Shown piece by piece: positions 1 to 8,833 of a stretch of 64,000 nucleotides of DNA. The notes below the pieces were generated by a model, which was not told where the DNA came from, searched no databases, and saw only the letters and a program-made list of their open reading frames with translations. Origin of the DNA: Clostridium swellfunianum (lineage in GTDB: Bacteria > Bacillota > Clostridia > Clostridiales > Clostridiaceae); NCBI RefSeq assembly GCF_023656515.1, contig NZ_JAMOFV010000006.1:78549-142548 (forward strand), given 5' to 3'. The first letter of the stretch is position 1. Every line of letters starts with the position of its first letter. The translations under genes were made by a program, and so were the position numbers.

Positions 1-666
1 TCAAAAATTAACGGTGAATTAGCTTCTAAGTGGAAAGATCTTTATCCGAACAAGAAGTTTGAAGACTCTGTTAAGATTCTAGCTCCTCTTCCTGCTGTTG
101 ATGGAAACAAGTATTATTCAATGTTTAAAACATATTGGTCTGAGCTATATATCAATGGAAGTGTAAGCGATGCAAAAAGAGACAGAATAATGCAGATGAT
201 AGAATACTTCTTATCAGATGAGTATACTACTATGCTTAGATTTGGTATTGAAGGAGAAGACTATACTAAAGAAAATGGCCAAATTGTAAGAAAACCTGAT
301 GTTAATCTTGGTAAAAAATATCCTTTTACAGGAGTAAATGGGTTCATTGAGTGGGATCAAGGTACAACAGAATTTAAACAACCAACTATTTACCCAGCAA
401 CTAAAAAGATGGGTGAAGACTATATGAAAATAATTAAGACTGAATGTAAAGCTCCAAAGGTTGATATGAGACTTACTTATATGTCTACGCCACTAAAGGA
501 CAAGTTTGTTATCAAACCAGCAGATGATCTACTACAAATTATGATGGGTAAAGATCCTGTAGAGAAAATGTGGGGAGATATTTATAACAAGTATAAATCA
601 AATGGCTTAGATAAAATGGTTGACGAAGTTAATGCCGAAGCGAAGAAACTTGGTTATATAAAATAA
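1..666 (+). CDS. extracellular sugar-binding lipoprotein (LplA-type), C-terminal part
   Basis: The gene is cut by the left window edge; the reading frame is open from base 1 and ends at 666, giving about 221 residues. The content (YPATKKMGEDYMKI, a C-terminal run with a conserved Lys/Asp-rich helix and the ending EAKKLGYIK) matches the C-terminal lobe of large LplA-type solute-binding proteins of carbohydrate ABC transporters. The signal peptide and lipobox are outside the window. It would sit on the outer face of the membrane and hand an oligosaccharide to an LplB/LplC-type permease pair encoded upstream. A terminator follows directly, so it is the last gene of its operon. Its position beside cytoplasmic sulfatases and glycosidases suggests it supplies their substrate, but that is inference. 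Confidence 0.8.
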   Translation, partial: SKINGELASKWKDLYPNKKFEDSVKILAPLPAVDGNKYYSMFKTYWSELYINGSVSDAKRDRIMQMIEYFLSDEYTTMLRFGIEGEDYTKENGQIVRKPDVNLGKKYPFTGVNGFIEWDQGTTEFKQPTIYPATKKMGEDYMKIIKTECKAPKVDMRLTYMSTPLKDKFVIKPADDLLQIMMGKDPVEKMWGDIYNKYKSNGLDKMVDEVNAEAKKLGYIK

Positions 667-673
667 AATAATA

Positions 674-708
674 AAAAATAGGAAAGATATAGTGTCTTTC
701 CTATTTTT
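674..708 (+). terminator. intrinsic terminator after the binding-protein gene
   Basis: Perfect 14-bp stem: AAAAATAGGAAAGA (674-687) pairs with TCTTTCCTATTTTT (695-708) around a 7-base loop. The U-rich right arm supplies the T-tract, so the hairpin works as a terminator on the plus strand. Confidence 0.85.
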
Positions 709-747
709 ATAGGTTACAAAGGATCATATGGAAGGAGAAATAATAAT

Positions 748-1704
748 ATGATTTCGAAATTAGAAAATGGGGCCGTTTGGTACGATACAAACGGTAATAT
801 AATTCACGCTCATGGCGGGCATATGCTATTCAAAGATGGATTTTACTACTGGTATGGGGAAAATAGAACAAAAGATAATTATGTAAGCTGTTATCGTTCA
901 AAAGATTTAATGAACTGGGAGTTTAGAAATAATATTTTAACAACTGATTCAAAGACTGAAGCTATCCGAATTAGAACAGATTTAAGATTGCTCAATGAAT
1001 TAGGGGGAAAGGTTAATTTAGAGCGCCCTAAAGTGCTTTACAATGAATTAACTCAAAAGTATGTACTTTGGGTTCATTATGAGAATGGAATAGATTATAG
1101 CTGTGCTGCTTGTGCAATTGCAACTAGTGACAGTCCAGATGGAGATTTTGTCTATCATGGCAGCTTTAATCCCTATGGCTATATGTCAAGAGATTGTACC
1201 TTATATAAGGATGAAGATGGAACAGCATATTTTATTTCTGCGTCAAGAGATAATGCTGATTTACATGTTTATAAGCTTACAGAAGATTATATGAATGTAG
1301 AGAGTTTAGTTCATAAGCTATGGCAGGGAGAATATAGGGAAGCTCCAGCCCTTGTAAAGAAGGGTCAAGTATACTATATGATTTCATCCTTTTGTACCGG
1401 TTGGGAGCCAAATCAATGTAAATATGCATTTGCAAATTCAATAGATGGAAGGTGGAGTTTACTGAAAAATATAGGAGACGAAACTACTTATTGTACTCAG
1501 CCTGCGTTTATTCTACCAATTGAAGGTGATGAACAAATAACTTATATTTATGTTTCAGATAGATGGGATGGAGAAAATTATCATAATTCTAGGTATGTAT
1601 TTCTGCCTATTGACTTTAACAAAGATGGCAGTATTTCTATAAATTATTGCCATGAATTTGAGATTAATATAAATGATGGTAAATTCATAGCAAAAGATAA
1701 ATAA
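748..1704 (+). CDS. glycoside hydrolase family 43-like protein (galactanase-type subgroup)
   Basis: 318 residues, five-bladed beta-propeller type. The N-terminal segment (about residues 20-40, HAHGGHMLFKDGFYYWYGE) is the hallmark of GH43 subfamilies related to exo-beta-1,3-galactanase (GH43_24/34) rather than of classical xylosidases. Further GH43-like features are SRDCTLYKDEDGTAYF (about 150-165) and EAPALVKKGQVYY (about 197-210), whose Glu is the usual general acid position. There is no signal peptide, so the enzyme is predicted cytoplasmic and acts on imported oligosaccharides. The start has a good site (GAAGGAGAAATAATAAT before ATG). It opens the sulfatase/glycosidase group. Substrate specificity cannot be read from the sequence; release of galactose or arabinose is the family expectation. 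Confidence 0.78.
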   Translation: MISKLENGAVWYDTNGNIIHAHGGHMLFKDGFYYWYGENRTKDNYVSCYRSKDLMNWEFRNNILTTDSKTEAIRIRTDLRLLNELGGKVNLERPKVLYNELTQKYVLWVHYENGIDYSCAACAIATSDSPDGDFVYHGSFNPYGYMSRDCTLYKDEDGTAYFISASRDNADLHVYKLTEDYMNVESLVHKLWQGEYREAPALVKKGQVYYMISSFCTGWEPNQCKYAFANSIDGRWSLLKNIGDETTYCTQPAFILPIEGDEQITYIYVSDRWDGENYHNSRYVFLPIDFNKDGSISINYCHEFEININDGKFIAKDK

Positions 1705-1802
1705 ATGAAGGTATTAAGTAGCTTAATAATATATTACTCGCCTATCTTTTAATTAAACAGTGTATATTAATATAAAGGTATTAAACATAGAGGTGAAAAT
1801 TA

Positions 1803-3209
1803 ATGAATCATGTGAATAGATATAATAAGCCAAACATAGTGTTTATATTAATTGATGATATGGGGTGGAAGGATTTAAGCTGCTATGGTAGTGATTTTTA
1901 TGAAACTCCTAATATAGACAAGCTTGCAGAGGACGGAATGCTTTTTACTGATGCTTATGCAGCTTGTCCTGTTTGTTCTCCGACAAGAGCAAGCATAATG
2001 AGCGGGAAGTATCCGGCTAGAGTAGGGGTCACCGACTGGATTGGAGCTCATACAAGAGGAAAACTTATTGATGCACCATATGTGAAGTATCTTCCTCTTG
2101 AAGAAAAAAGCTTAGCTCAAGCTTTAAAAGAAGGAGGATACAATACCTGGCATGTTGGAAAGTGGCATCTGGGAACAGAAGAGTACTATCCTGACAAACA
2201 TGGTTTTGATGTAAATATCGGAGGCTGCCATTTAGGCCATCCAGCTAAAGGATACTTTAGTCCTTATGACATTGAAAATCTTAGTGATGGTATAGATGGA
2301 GAATACCTAACAGATAGAATTACGAATGAGGCAATTAGATTAATTAATAATAATGATGGAAAACCATTTTTCTTAAACCTATGGCATTATACAGTACATA
2401 CTCCAATAGAAGCCAAATATGAGGATATAAAGCGATTTGAAGAAAAGGCAAAAAAATTAGGAATTAATAAGGTAAAGTGTATTGAAGAAGGAGAGTTTTT
2501 CCCTTGTAATTATAAAAAACATTTAAAAGTCCAAAGGAGAATTATGCAATCAGATTCGGTATATGCTGCTATGATTTACAACTTAGATTGGAATATAGGC
2601 AGATTAATGAAGGTGCTAGAAGAAAAAGAACAACTCGAAAATACTGTAGTTATATTTACATCCGATAATGGAGGGTTGGCAACAGCTGAAGGGTCTCCAA
2701 CTTGTAATGCTCCTTTAAGTGAAGGAAAGGGGTGGATGTATGAAGGAGGTGTTCGGGAGCCTCTAATTGTAAGATGGCCAGATGTAGTAGCACCAGGAAG
2801 TATTTGTTATGAGCCTGTTACATCTCCAGATTTTTACCCTACAATACTTAAGATAGCAGGTCTTCCATTAATTCCTGAGCAGCATATGGATGGAAAAAGT
2901 TTTGAGGCTCTATTAAGAGGTAGTGATAGTTTTCAAAGAGGACCAATCTTTTGGCATTATCCTCATTATGGAAATCAAGGGGGAACCCCTGGATGTGCTA
3001 TTAGAGTTGGCGATTATAAACTAATTGAGTTTTCTGAGGATAATAGGCTAGAACTTTATAACTTAAGAGAAGACATTAGTGAAGAAAAAAATTTGGCTGA
3101 CAAGTTACCTGAATTAGCTTTAGAAATGCATGAAAGGTTAATTGTATGGAGGAACAGCATAGAGGCGAAAATTCCAGCACCTAATCCGGAATATTGTCCT
3201 TTAAGATAA
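1803..3209 (+). CDS. type I sulfatase (formylglycine-dependent), first copy
   Basis: 468 residues, alkaline-phosphatase-like fold. The metal site PNIVFILIDDMGW (residues 10-22) supplies Asp18 and Asp19. Cys58-Ser-Pro-Thr-Arg62 is the CxPxR signature in which the cysteine is oxidised to formylglycine; in an anaerobe this is normally done by the radical-SAM enzyme anSME, which is not in this window. HVGKWHLG (about 118-125) and FTSDNGG (about 285-291) are further sulfatase metal and sulfate-binding motifs. No signal peptide is seen, so it is predicted cytoplasmic and to desulfate imported oligosaccharides. A GH43-like gene lies upstream and a clan GH-A hydrolase downstream. Family placement is secure; the sulfated sugar is unknown. 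Confidence 0.9.
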   Translation: MNHVNRYNKPNIVFILIDDMGWKDLSCYGSDFYETPNIDKLAEDGMLFTDAYAACPVCSPTRASIMSGKYPARVGVTDWIGAHTRGKLIDAPYVKYLPLEEKSLAQALKEGGYNTWHVGKWHLGTEEYYPDKHGFDVNIGGCHLGHPAKGYFSPYDIENLSDGIDGEYLTDRITNEAIRLINNNDGKPFFLNLWHYTVHTPIEAKYEDIKRFEEKAKKLGINKVKCIEEGEFFPCNYKKHLKVQRRIMQSDSVYAAMIYNLDWNIGRLMKVLEEKEQLENTVVIFTSDNGGLATAEGSPTCNAPLSEGKGWMYEGGVREPLIVRWPDVVAPGSICYEPVTSPDFYPTILKIAGLPLIPEQHMDGKSFEALLRGSDSFQRGPIFWHYPHYGNQGGTPGCAIRVGDYKLIEFSEDNRLELYNLREDISEEKNLADKLPELALEMHERLIVWRNSIEAKIPAPNPEYCPLR

Positions 3210-3297
3210 ACTCGAAGCCTAAAAAATATATTATGTGTAGTCTTTGTTAAATAAACAAAATCATTTTTATATAAATAGATTTTAAGGAAAGAGATGA

Positions 3298-5328
3298 ATG
3301 CTAGGAATGGCTGAATATTTATTTAATATTTATGAATCCTTAGAAATACCATATGACTTAAAGATTTTTAATGATAATATTCCTGGAACATCAGAACCAG
3401 CAATCCGTATAGATGCACCTGAAAAAGGTGGGAAAATCTTCTTCAGCGGTAATGAAGGAACAGTTGGTAATGTTCCCTGGAATAAAGACAGATATTTAGT
3501 AGTGCCTGTATATTTTAAAGAGGAGCATTCACTATATTTTCATATGTGCTTTTGGGAAGCAGGAAGCGATAAAGATAGATTTTCAGATATAGCAATGGGG
3601 GTTCTTCCGGGTTTCAAAGTAGATGTATGTTTAAAATTAGAAAGTTTAGATTTGAATACTTTATTTTTACCTCGTACCCCCGGTAGATTAAAAAATGTAT
3701 CTGTTGGAACACCAGTTAAGGCAGAGAAGGTCAATAGATTTAGTGTTGAGATTCCTGCGTCATCCAATCCTCAAACAGTTTGGATAGGTGTGCCGAGACT
3801 GATGGATGAAGAGCCAGTTTATAAAATTCCAAATAAACCTATGGTAGATGAACTTGGCCAACTAATTGAAAAACAATGGACAGGTAAGACAGAAAGTGTT
3901 GAAGCTATGGCAGCTGGGCTAAAGAATTGGATAAAAGAAGTTCATGAACCGCTCAAAGGTGAGTTTGATACTGTAGGAGGATGGACAAAATATAAAACAG
4001 CTTCAACAGGCTTTTTTAGAACGGAGAAGTTTAAAGACAGATGGTGGCTTGTAGATCCGGAAGGACATCTTTTTTTCAGCGTAGGACCGGATTGTGTTGG
4101 GCCTTATTCAGAGGTACCAGTAAATGGAATAGAGGGTTTATTCAGTTGTCTTCCGCTAAAAGAAGGCATCTTCAGTGAGGCTTGGAGGCATAATGGTACG
4201 GGAATAGATTCTGTAAGTTTTATAACAGCTAATTTAATCAGAGTATTTGGAGAACAATGGAGAGAATCATGGAAGGATATAGTAAGAAAGCAGTTGAGGG
4301 AATATGGGTTTAATACTATAGCTAATTGGTCTGTTTCAAATTTAGGAACAGAATTAAAGATGCCATATGTTACTGAAATAGGTTTCCCTGATACAGAAAG
4401 AAAAATTTTCAGAGATTTTCCTGATGTGTTCAGTGAAGAGTATGTTGAAAGTGCCCATTGCTGTTATAAAAGACTTAAAAATAAAGCAGAAGATTGTTAT
4501 ATGATTGGCTACTTCCTTAGAAATGAGCCTAATTGGGCTTTTGGAGATTACAATATTGCTGAGTTTTTAATTGCAAATCCCGAAAGTTTTGTTTCAAAGG
4601 ATGAAATGATTAAATATTTGTCCAATAAATACAAAAAAGATATACTCAAGTTTTCAGAAGCTTGGAATCTAAAACTTACAAGTTTTAATCAGCTTAAAAA
4701 TCCCATAGAGAAAGCATCAAAGCTTTCTCAACAGGCAGAAAGAGATTTAAGAGAGTTCAATCGTATTCTTATAGAGCAATACATAAAGGTACCTGCACAA
4801 GTAGCGAAGATATATGATCCTAACCACTTGAATTTAGGCTTGAGATGGGCATGGGTTGTATCTGATGATTTCTATGCCGGAAGCAAATACTGCGATGTAT
4901 TTTCAATAAATTGCTATAAATTAAATCCAGATGCAGAGGAAATTAAAAAGGCATCAGAGATTACAGGATTACCGGTTATCATAGGGGAATTTCATGCTGG
5001 TGCATTGGATGTGGGATTATTGTCAAATGGACTAAGGGGGATGAAAAATCAGAAAGAAAGAGGAAAATTCTATAGTTGGTATGTGGAAAAGGCAGCGGCC
5101 ATACCGCAATTAGTAGGAGTACATTATTTTCAATGGAACGACCAGGCAGTTCTAGGAAGATTCGATGGAGAGAACTGTAATATTGGACTTATAGACGTAT
5201 GCGGAAAACCATATGAAGAAATGATGGAGTATGTTAAAAACACCCACAAAAGGATATATGAAATTTGTGCGGGAGAGGTAAAACCTACAGAAGAAAAACC
5301 TGAAGAAGTGGTACGGGAAGGTTTTTAA
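3298..5328 (+). CDS. clan GH-A glycoside hydrolase, agarase (GH50)-like
   Basis: 676 residues. An N-terminal beta-sandwich-like part (about 1-200) precedes a TIM barrel introduced by [29 protein letters not shown] (split here: [24 protein letters not shown]), a run typical of agarase-like GH50 and related clan GH-A enzymes. The acid/base is probably Glu410 in [10 protein letters not shown] and the nucleophile Glu564 in IIGEFHAG, which is the expected clan GH-A spacing on strands 4 and 7. There is no signal peptide. The start at 3298 has AAGGAAAGAG about eight bases upstream. The gene ends 13 bp before the second sulfatase, so the two are co-transcribed and likely act on one sulfated galactan-type substrate. 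It could belong to a neighbouring GH-A family, so exact activity is unproven. Confidence 0.72.
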   Translation: MLGMAEYLFNIYESLEIPYDLKIFNDNIPGTSEPAIRIDAPEKGGKIFFSGNEGTVGNVPWNKDRYLVVPVYFKEEHSLYFHMCFWEAGSDKDRFSDIAMGVLPGFKVDVCLKLESLDLNTLFLPRTPGRLKNVSVGTPVKAEKVNRFSVEIPASSNPQTVWIGVPRLMDEEPVYKIPNKPMVDELGQLIEKQWTGKTESVEAMAAGLKNWIKEVHEPLKGEFDTVGGWTKYKTASTGFFRTEKFKDRWWLVDPEGHLFFSVGPDCVGPYSEVPVNGIEGLFSCLPLKEGIFSEAWRHNGTGIDSVSFITANLIRVFGEQWRESWKDIVRKQLREYGFNTIANWSVSNLGTELKMPYVTEIGFPDTERKIFRDFPDVFSEEYVESAHCCYKRLKNKAEDCYMIGYFLRNEPNWAFGDYNIAEFLIANPESFVSKDEMIKYLSNKYKKDILKFSEAWNLKLTSFNQLKNPIEKASKLSQQAERDLREFNRILIEQYIKVPAQVAKIYDPNHLNLGLRWAWVVSDDFYAGSKYCDVFSINCYKLNPDAEEIKKASEITGLPVIIGEFHAGALDVGLLSNGLRGMKNQKERGKFYSWYVEKAAAIPQLVGVHYFQWNDQAVLGRFDGENCNIGLIDVCGKPYEEMMEYVKNTHKRIYEICAGEVKPTEEKPEEVVREGF

Positions 5329-5341
5329 TAAGGAGATAAAG

Positions 5342-6790
5342 ATGAAACCAAATGTAATTCTAATTGAAGTAGATCAAATGAGAGGAGACTGTCTTGGGAT
5401 TTTAGGACATCCTGTAGTTGAAACCCCATATCTGGATACAATGGCTAGTCATGGGTATTTATTTGATAGTGCCTATTCAGCGACACCTACTTGTGTTCCA
5501 GCAAGAGCTTCCATACTTACTGGCATGTCCCAGAAATCACATGGAAGAGTGGGATATATGGATAAAGTTGACTGGAATTATGAACATACAATTGCTTCAG
5601 AATTTGCAAATGCAGGCTACCATACACAGGCTATAGGAAAGATGCACGTATATCCTACAAGAAATCTCTGTGGATTTCATAATGTTGTTCTGCACGATGG
5701 CTATTTTCACTATTGCAGAAACTCTAACGTTCCAATGAGTGAGCATTTTGATCAATGCGATGATTACTTAAATTGGCTAAAAGAAAAAAATGTTAATATT
5801 GATTTAATTGATTCTGGATTAGAGTGTAATTCCTGGATATCAAGACCGTGGATGCATAGTGAAGAGTTTCATCCAACAAATTGGGTAACAGCACAATCTA
5901 TAGATTTTTTGAGAAGACGAGATCCAAGAAAGCCATTTTTCCTAAAGATGTCCTATGTAAGACCACATTCACCATTAGATCCTCCTGAGGTTTATTATAA
6001 TCAGTACATAAACGAAGATATAGAAGATTCCCCAATTGGAGATTGGGCTGATACAGAAGATAAAGAAGCATCAGGAAAAATCTTTAACTGTACAAAGGGA
6101 ATAGTTAATAAAAAAGCATTGAAGAGAGCAAAAGCTTCTTATTACGGGCTGATAACTCATATCGACCACCAGATAGGAAGATTTCTTCAAGTTCTATCAG
6201 AGTATAACTGTTTAAATAATTCTATAATACTATTTACGTCAGACCATGGAGATTTATTAGGAGATCATAATCTATTTAGAAAGACCTATCCATACCAAGG
6301 TAGTATATCTGTACCATTTATAATATATGATCCAGGCAAGTTATTGGGAGAAAATAGAGGACAGACTATTTCCAAGGTTGTTGAACTAAGGGATATAATG
6401 CCTACATTATTAGATATAGCAGGTGTAGATATTCCAGATACTGTAGATGGGAAAAGCATCAGAATATTAATAGAAGGAAATTTAAATGGGAATTGGAGAG
6501 AATACATACATGGGGAACACAGCGGAGGTGCTGTTTCCAATCACTATATAGTTACAGAAAAAGATAAGTATATATGGTATTCTCAAACTGGCCAAGAGCA
6601 ATATTTTAATTTAAAAACTGATCCCAAAGAACTTCACGACCTTATTGGAGATGATAAATATTCTTCAAGAATCCAGGATTTAAGAAGCAAGCTAATTAAG
6701 GAACTGGAGGGAAGAGAAGAGGGGTACACAGATGGAAATAAACTAATAGTTGGAAGAGCCCCTAAGGAATGTTTAAAACATATACTATAG
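5342..6790 (+). CDS. type I sulfatase (formylglycine-dependent), second copy
   Basis: 482 residues. The N-terminal metal motif is [14 protein letters not shown] (residues 3-16), and Cys51-Val-Pro-Ala-Arg55 is the formylglycine site. AIGKMHVYP (about 98-106) and [12 protein letters not shown] (about 299-310) complete the sulfatase active site; the His-Gly-Asp variant with GDH is shared with iduronate/choline-sulfatase-like groups. It differs clearly from the sulfatase at 1803, so the two probably remove sulfate from different positions or sugars. No signal peptide is seen. It follows the GH-A hydrolase by 13 bp with AAGGAGATAAAG as ribosome site. A decayed GH112-like fragment follows its stop codon in the same frame. 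Confidence 0.9.
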   Translation: MKPNVILIEVDQMRGDCLGILGHPVVETPYLDTMASHGYLFDSAYSATPTCVPARASILTGMSQKSHGRVGYMDKVDWNYEHTIASEFANAGYHTQAIGKMHVYPTRNLCGFHNVVLHDGYFHYCRNSNVPMSEHFDQCDDYLNWLKEKNVNIDLIDSGLECNSWISRPWMHSEEFHPTNWVTAQSIDFLRRRDPRKPFFLKMSYVRPHSPLDPPEVYYNQYINEDIEDSPIGDWADTEDKEASGKIFNCTKGIVNKKALKRAKASYYGLITHIDHQIGRFLQVLSEYNCLNNSIILFTSDHGDLLGDHNLFRKTYPYQGSISVPFIIYDPGKLLGENRGQTISKVVELRDIMPTLLDIAGVDIPDTVDGKSIRILIEGNLNGNWREYIHGEHSGGAVSNHYIVTEKDKYIWYSQTGQEQYFNLKTDPKELHDLIGDDKYSSRIQDLRSKLIKELEGREEGYTDGNKLIVGRAPKECLKHIL

Positions 6791-6964
6791 GATAGTAATC
6801 TTTCAGTAGATAAGCTGGGAAAAGGCAGGGAGGTATATATAACAGGATTGCCATATACACCAGAGAATGTTAGAATGCTGTTAAGAGCTATACATTAGTC
6901 AGCCTCTAAAGAGGAAAAAATATACAGCTGGTATATAAAAATAAACATGAGGAATTTATTTTAG
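6791..6964 (+). pseudogene. remnant of a GH112-like galacto-N-biose/lacto-N-biose phosphorylase C-terminus
   Basis: Translation in the frame of the preceding sulfatase, directly after its stop, gives KLGKGREVYITGLPYTPENV and then RMLLRAIH, an in-frame stop at 6896-6898, and SASKEEKIYSWY before a second stop at 6962-6964. The pattern GKGR-x-VYI-x-G-x-x-Y-(S/T)-P-x-N-x-R-x-L-x-R-x-I is the one I associate with the C-terminal domain of GH112 phosphorylases. Only about 55 codons remain, interrupted by a stop, with no start or ribosome site. A catalytic domain is absent. The assignment rests on recalled family pattern and not on an alignment. It matters because NahK, GalE and a nucleotidyltransferase of the matching pathway are intact further downstream. 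Confidence 0.58.
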
Positions 6965-7023
6965 TTAAAACCTTATGGAATTAAACGGGTTTCTGTTAAA
7001 TAAGGTAGGATTATTTAAATTAT

Positions 7024-7060
7024 AAAGAAAGCTCTGTCAGATAATGATGGAGCTTTCTTT
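7024..7060 (+). terminator. intrinsic terminator closing the sulfatase operon
   Basis: AAAGAAAGCTC (7024-7034) pairs with GAGCTTTCTTT (7050-7060) around a 15-base loop. It ends the 3290-6790 transcription unit and separates it from the next gene. The 300-bp gap from 6791 to 7088 otherwise holds only the GH112-like remnant. Confidence 0.8.
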
Positions 7061-7088
7061 CGATATAAAATTTAATGGGGAGTGAGCT

Positions 7089-7706
7089 ATGAAAAATTAT
7101 AGTATAAAGAAAATAAGGCAAGAAAAAATGAATATGCAACTATGGAATGACATTCCATCACTATCTATAGAATGTTACCCGTGGGATGAGAATAATTATA
7201 GACCTTTAACTGAGGTTAAACTTGTTTATAATAATTCAAAGCTTATGGTAAAGTTTATATGCGTAGAAAAAAATCCTATTGCTAAATATCTTGATTTTAA
7301 TGGACCTGTATACAAAGACAGCTGTGTAGAATTCTTTTTTAATCCTTTACCAAGTGAATCTTCACAATACATAAACTTAGAAATTAACTCTAAGGGTAAT
7401 TTCCTATTACAAATCGGTAAAGATAAGGAGAGTAGGAAATTTATAGATGATGTTGATAAAAATATATTTAATGTTATAAGCTATACTGGACCCGATTTTT
7501 GGTCTGTAGAATTTGAGGTACCATTTTGTTTTGTAGAAAAATATTATGGAAAGATAGAATTTAAATCAGAGTATAAAATTAAGGGGAATTTTTATAAGTG
7601 TGGAGATGAAACAGTATATCCTCATTATGGCTGTTGGAATGAAATAACTAATGGTACCCCTAATTTTCATCTTCCACAGTATTTTGGTGAATTAATTTTA
7701 GAATAG
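7089..7706 (+). CDS. carbohydrate-binding family 9-like (DOMON-type) protein
   Basis: 205 residues with no signal peptide and no catalytic domain. The order VYKDSCVEFFFNP (about 77-89), YINLEINSKGNFLLQ (about 98-112), WSVEFEVPF (about 139-147) and NFYKCGDE...PHYGCW...PNFHLPQYFGEL near the C-terminus is characteristic of stand-alone family-9-like carbohydrate-binding domains found beside glycosidases in Firmicutes and Bacteroidetes. CBM9 domains in xylanases bind reducing-end sugars, so an intracellular role in sensing or holding an oligosaccharide is possible, but the function of stand-alone copies is not established. It is followed after 36 bp by an AraC-type regulator and probably shares its transcript. 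Confidence 0.75.
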   Translation: MKNYSIKKIRQEKMNMQLWNDIPSLSIECYPWDENNYRPLTEVKLVYNNSKLMVKFICVEKNPIAKYLDFNGPVYKDSCVEFFFNPLPSESSQYINLEINSKGNFLLQIGKDKESRKFIDDVDKNIFNVISYTGPDFWSVEFEVPFCFVEKYYGKIEFKSEYKIKGNFYKCGDETVYPHYGCWNEITNGTPNFHLPQYFGELILE

Positions 7707-7742
7707 ATACAAGTTGTGCTGCCAAATTAAAGGAGAGCTTCG

Positions 7743-8627
7743 ATGAATTTTACAAGAACAGTTTTAAATGATGAATTTCAGATAGATAGTATAATAACTG
7801 TGCATTATTTTGAGTTTGCTTGCGACTATATTTTTGAAGGAGAAACTCATAATTTTTGGGAGCTTGTGTATGTAGACAAAGGTGAGTTGGAAATTATGGC
7901 AGATGATAAAGGTTTCAAGCTTAAGCAGGGAGAGATGATCTTTCACAAGCCTAATGAGTTTCATAATTTGTGGGCTAACGGAAAAATTGCGCCTAATATT
8001 ATTGTGATATCCTTTGAATGTAGATCCAAAGCTATGAAATTTTTTGAAAATAAAATTGTTTCCACAGGAGATGTAGTTAAAAATTTATTAGCACAAATAA
8101 TTAAAGAAGCTTTAGAAGCATTTTCCACTCCGTTAAATGTTTCTAGCACAACTAGTCTGGAAAAAAAGACAGAGTCACTTTTTGGTTCAGAACAATTAAT
8201 AAAAATTTATTTGCAACAGCTTTTAATATACCTAGTAAGAAGGAGTACAAATATTTTACCACATGATAGGCTTTCTTCTTCTGTTAGAGAAAGAACTCAT
8301 AATGATATGACCAATAAAATAATAAGCTATCTGGAGGATAATTTACGACACAACATTACATTTAATGATGTATGCCAATATTCCAGTCTATCTCCTACCA
8401 CTCTAAAAGCAATGTTCAAGGAGCTGACTGGCACTGGTGTTATGGAGTATTATAAATCTCTTAAGGTAGAGGAAGCTAAAAAACTTATAAGGGAAGGCAA
8501 ATTTAACTTTACTGAAATTGCAGAGATACTAGGGTACTCATCTATTCATTATCTTTCCAGACAATTTAAAAATGCTACTGGTATGTCGCCTTCAGAATAC
8601 GCTTCCTCAGTTAAAGCAAAGATATAG
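7743..8627 (+). CDS. AraC family transcriptional regulator
   Basis: 294 residues. The N-terminal third is a cupin-like effector domain (HNFWELVYVDKGELEI, then KQGEMIFHKPNEFHNL). The last about 100 residues contain two helix-turn-helix motifs of the AraC/XylS type: NITFNDVCQYSSLSPTTLK and FTEIAEILGYSSIHYLSRQF, followed by the typical KNATGMSPSEY ending. Such regulators usually sense a sugar and activate adjacent catabolic genes, here most plausibly the glycosidase/sulfatase group or the ROK-galE-nahK genes. The start has AAAGGAGAGCTTCG upstream. Sure of family; target and effector are inference. Confidence 0.9.
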   Translation: MNFTRTVLNDEFQIDSIITVHYFEFACDYIFEGETHNFWELVYVDKGELEIMADDKGFKLKQGEMIFHKPNEFHNLWANGKIAPNIIVISFECRSKAMKFFENKIVSTGDVVKNLLAQIIKEALEAFSTPLNVSSTTSLEKKTESLFGSEQLIKIYLQQLLIYLVRRSTNILPHDRLSSSVRERTHNDMTNKIISYLEDNLRHNITFNDVCQYSSLSPTTLKAMFKELTGTGVMEYYKSLKVEEAKKLIREGKFNFTEIAEILGYSSIHYLSRQFKNATGMSPSEYASSVKAKI

Positions 8628-8634
8628 AAAAAGC

Positions 8635-8665
8635 TAGGACAATAGCAAAAAATGCTATTGTCCTA
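8635..8665 (+). terminator. hairpin after the AraC gene, probable terminator
   Basis: TAGGACAATAGCA (8635-8647) pairs perfectly with TGCTATTGTCCTA (8653-8665) around AAAAA. The stem is strong but no run of Ts follows, so termination may be partial. Confidence 0.6.
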
Positions 8666-8833
8666 AATTGTTATGTTTGTCTAAAAGTGCAAATAATTAG
8701 ACCTTATTGCTAAAGAATAATTGATTAAAAAATAATATTATAAAATCAAGGATAATTTATAGAGTATGTTAACTATATTTAGGAAGTTTATATAATAAAA
8801 TCTTATGAATGATGAAAAGGTGGAAGAAAATAA

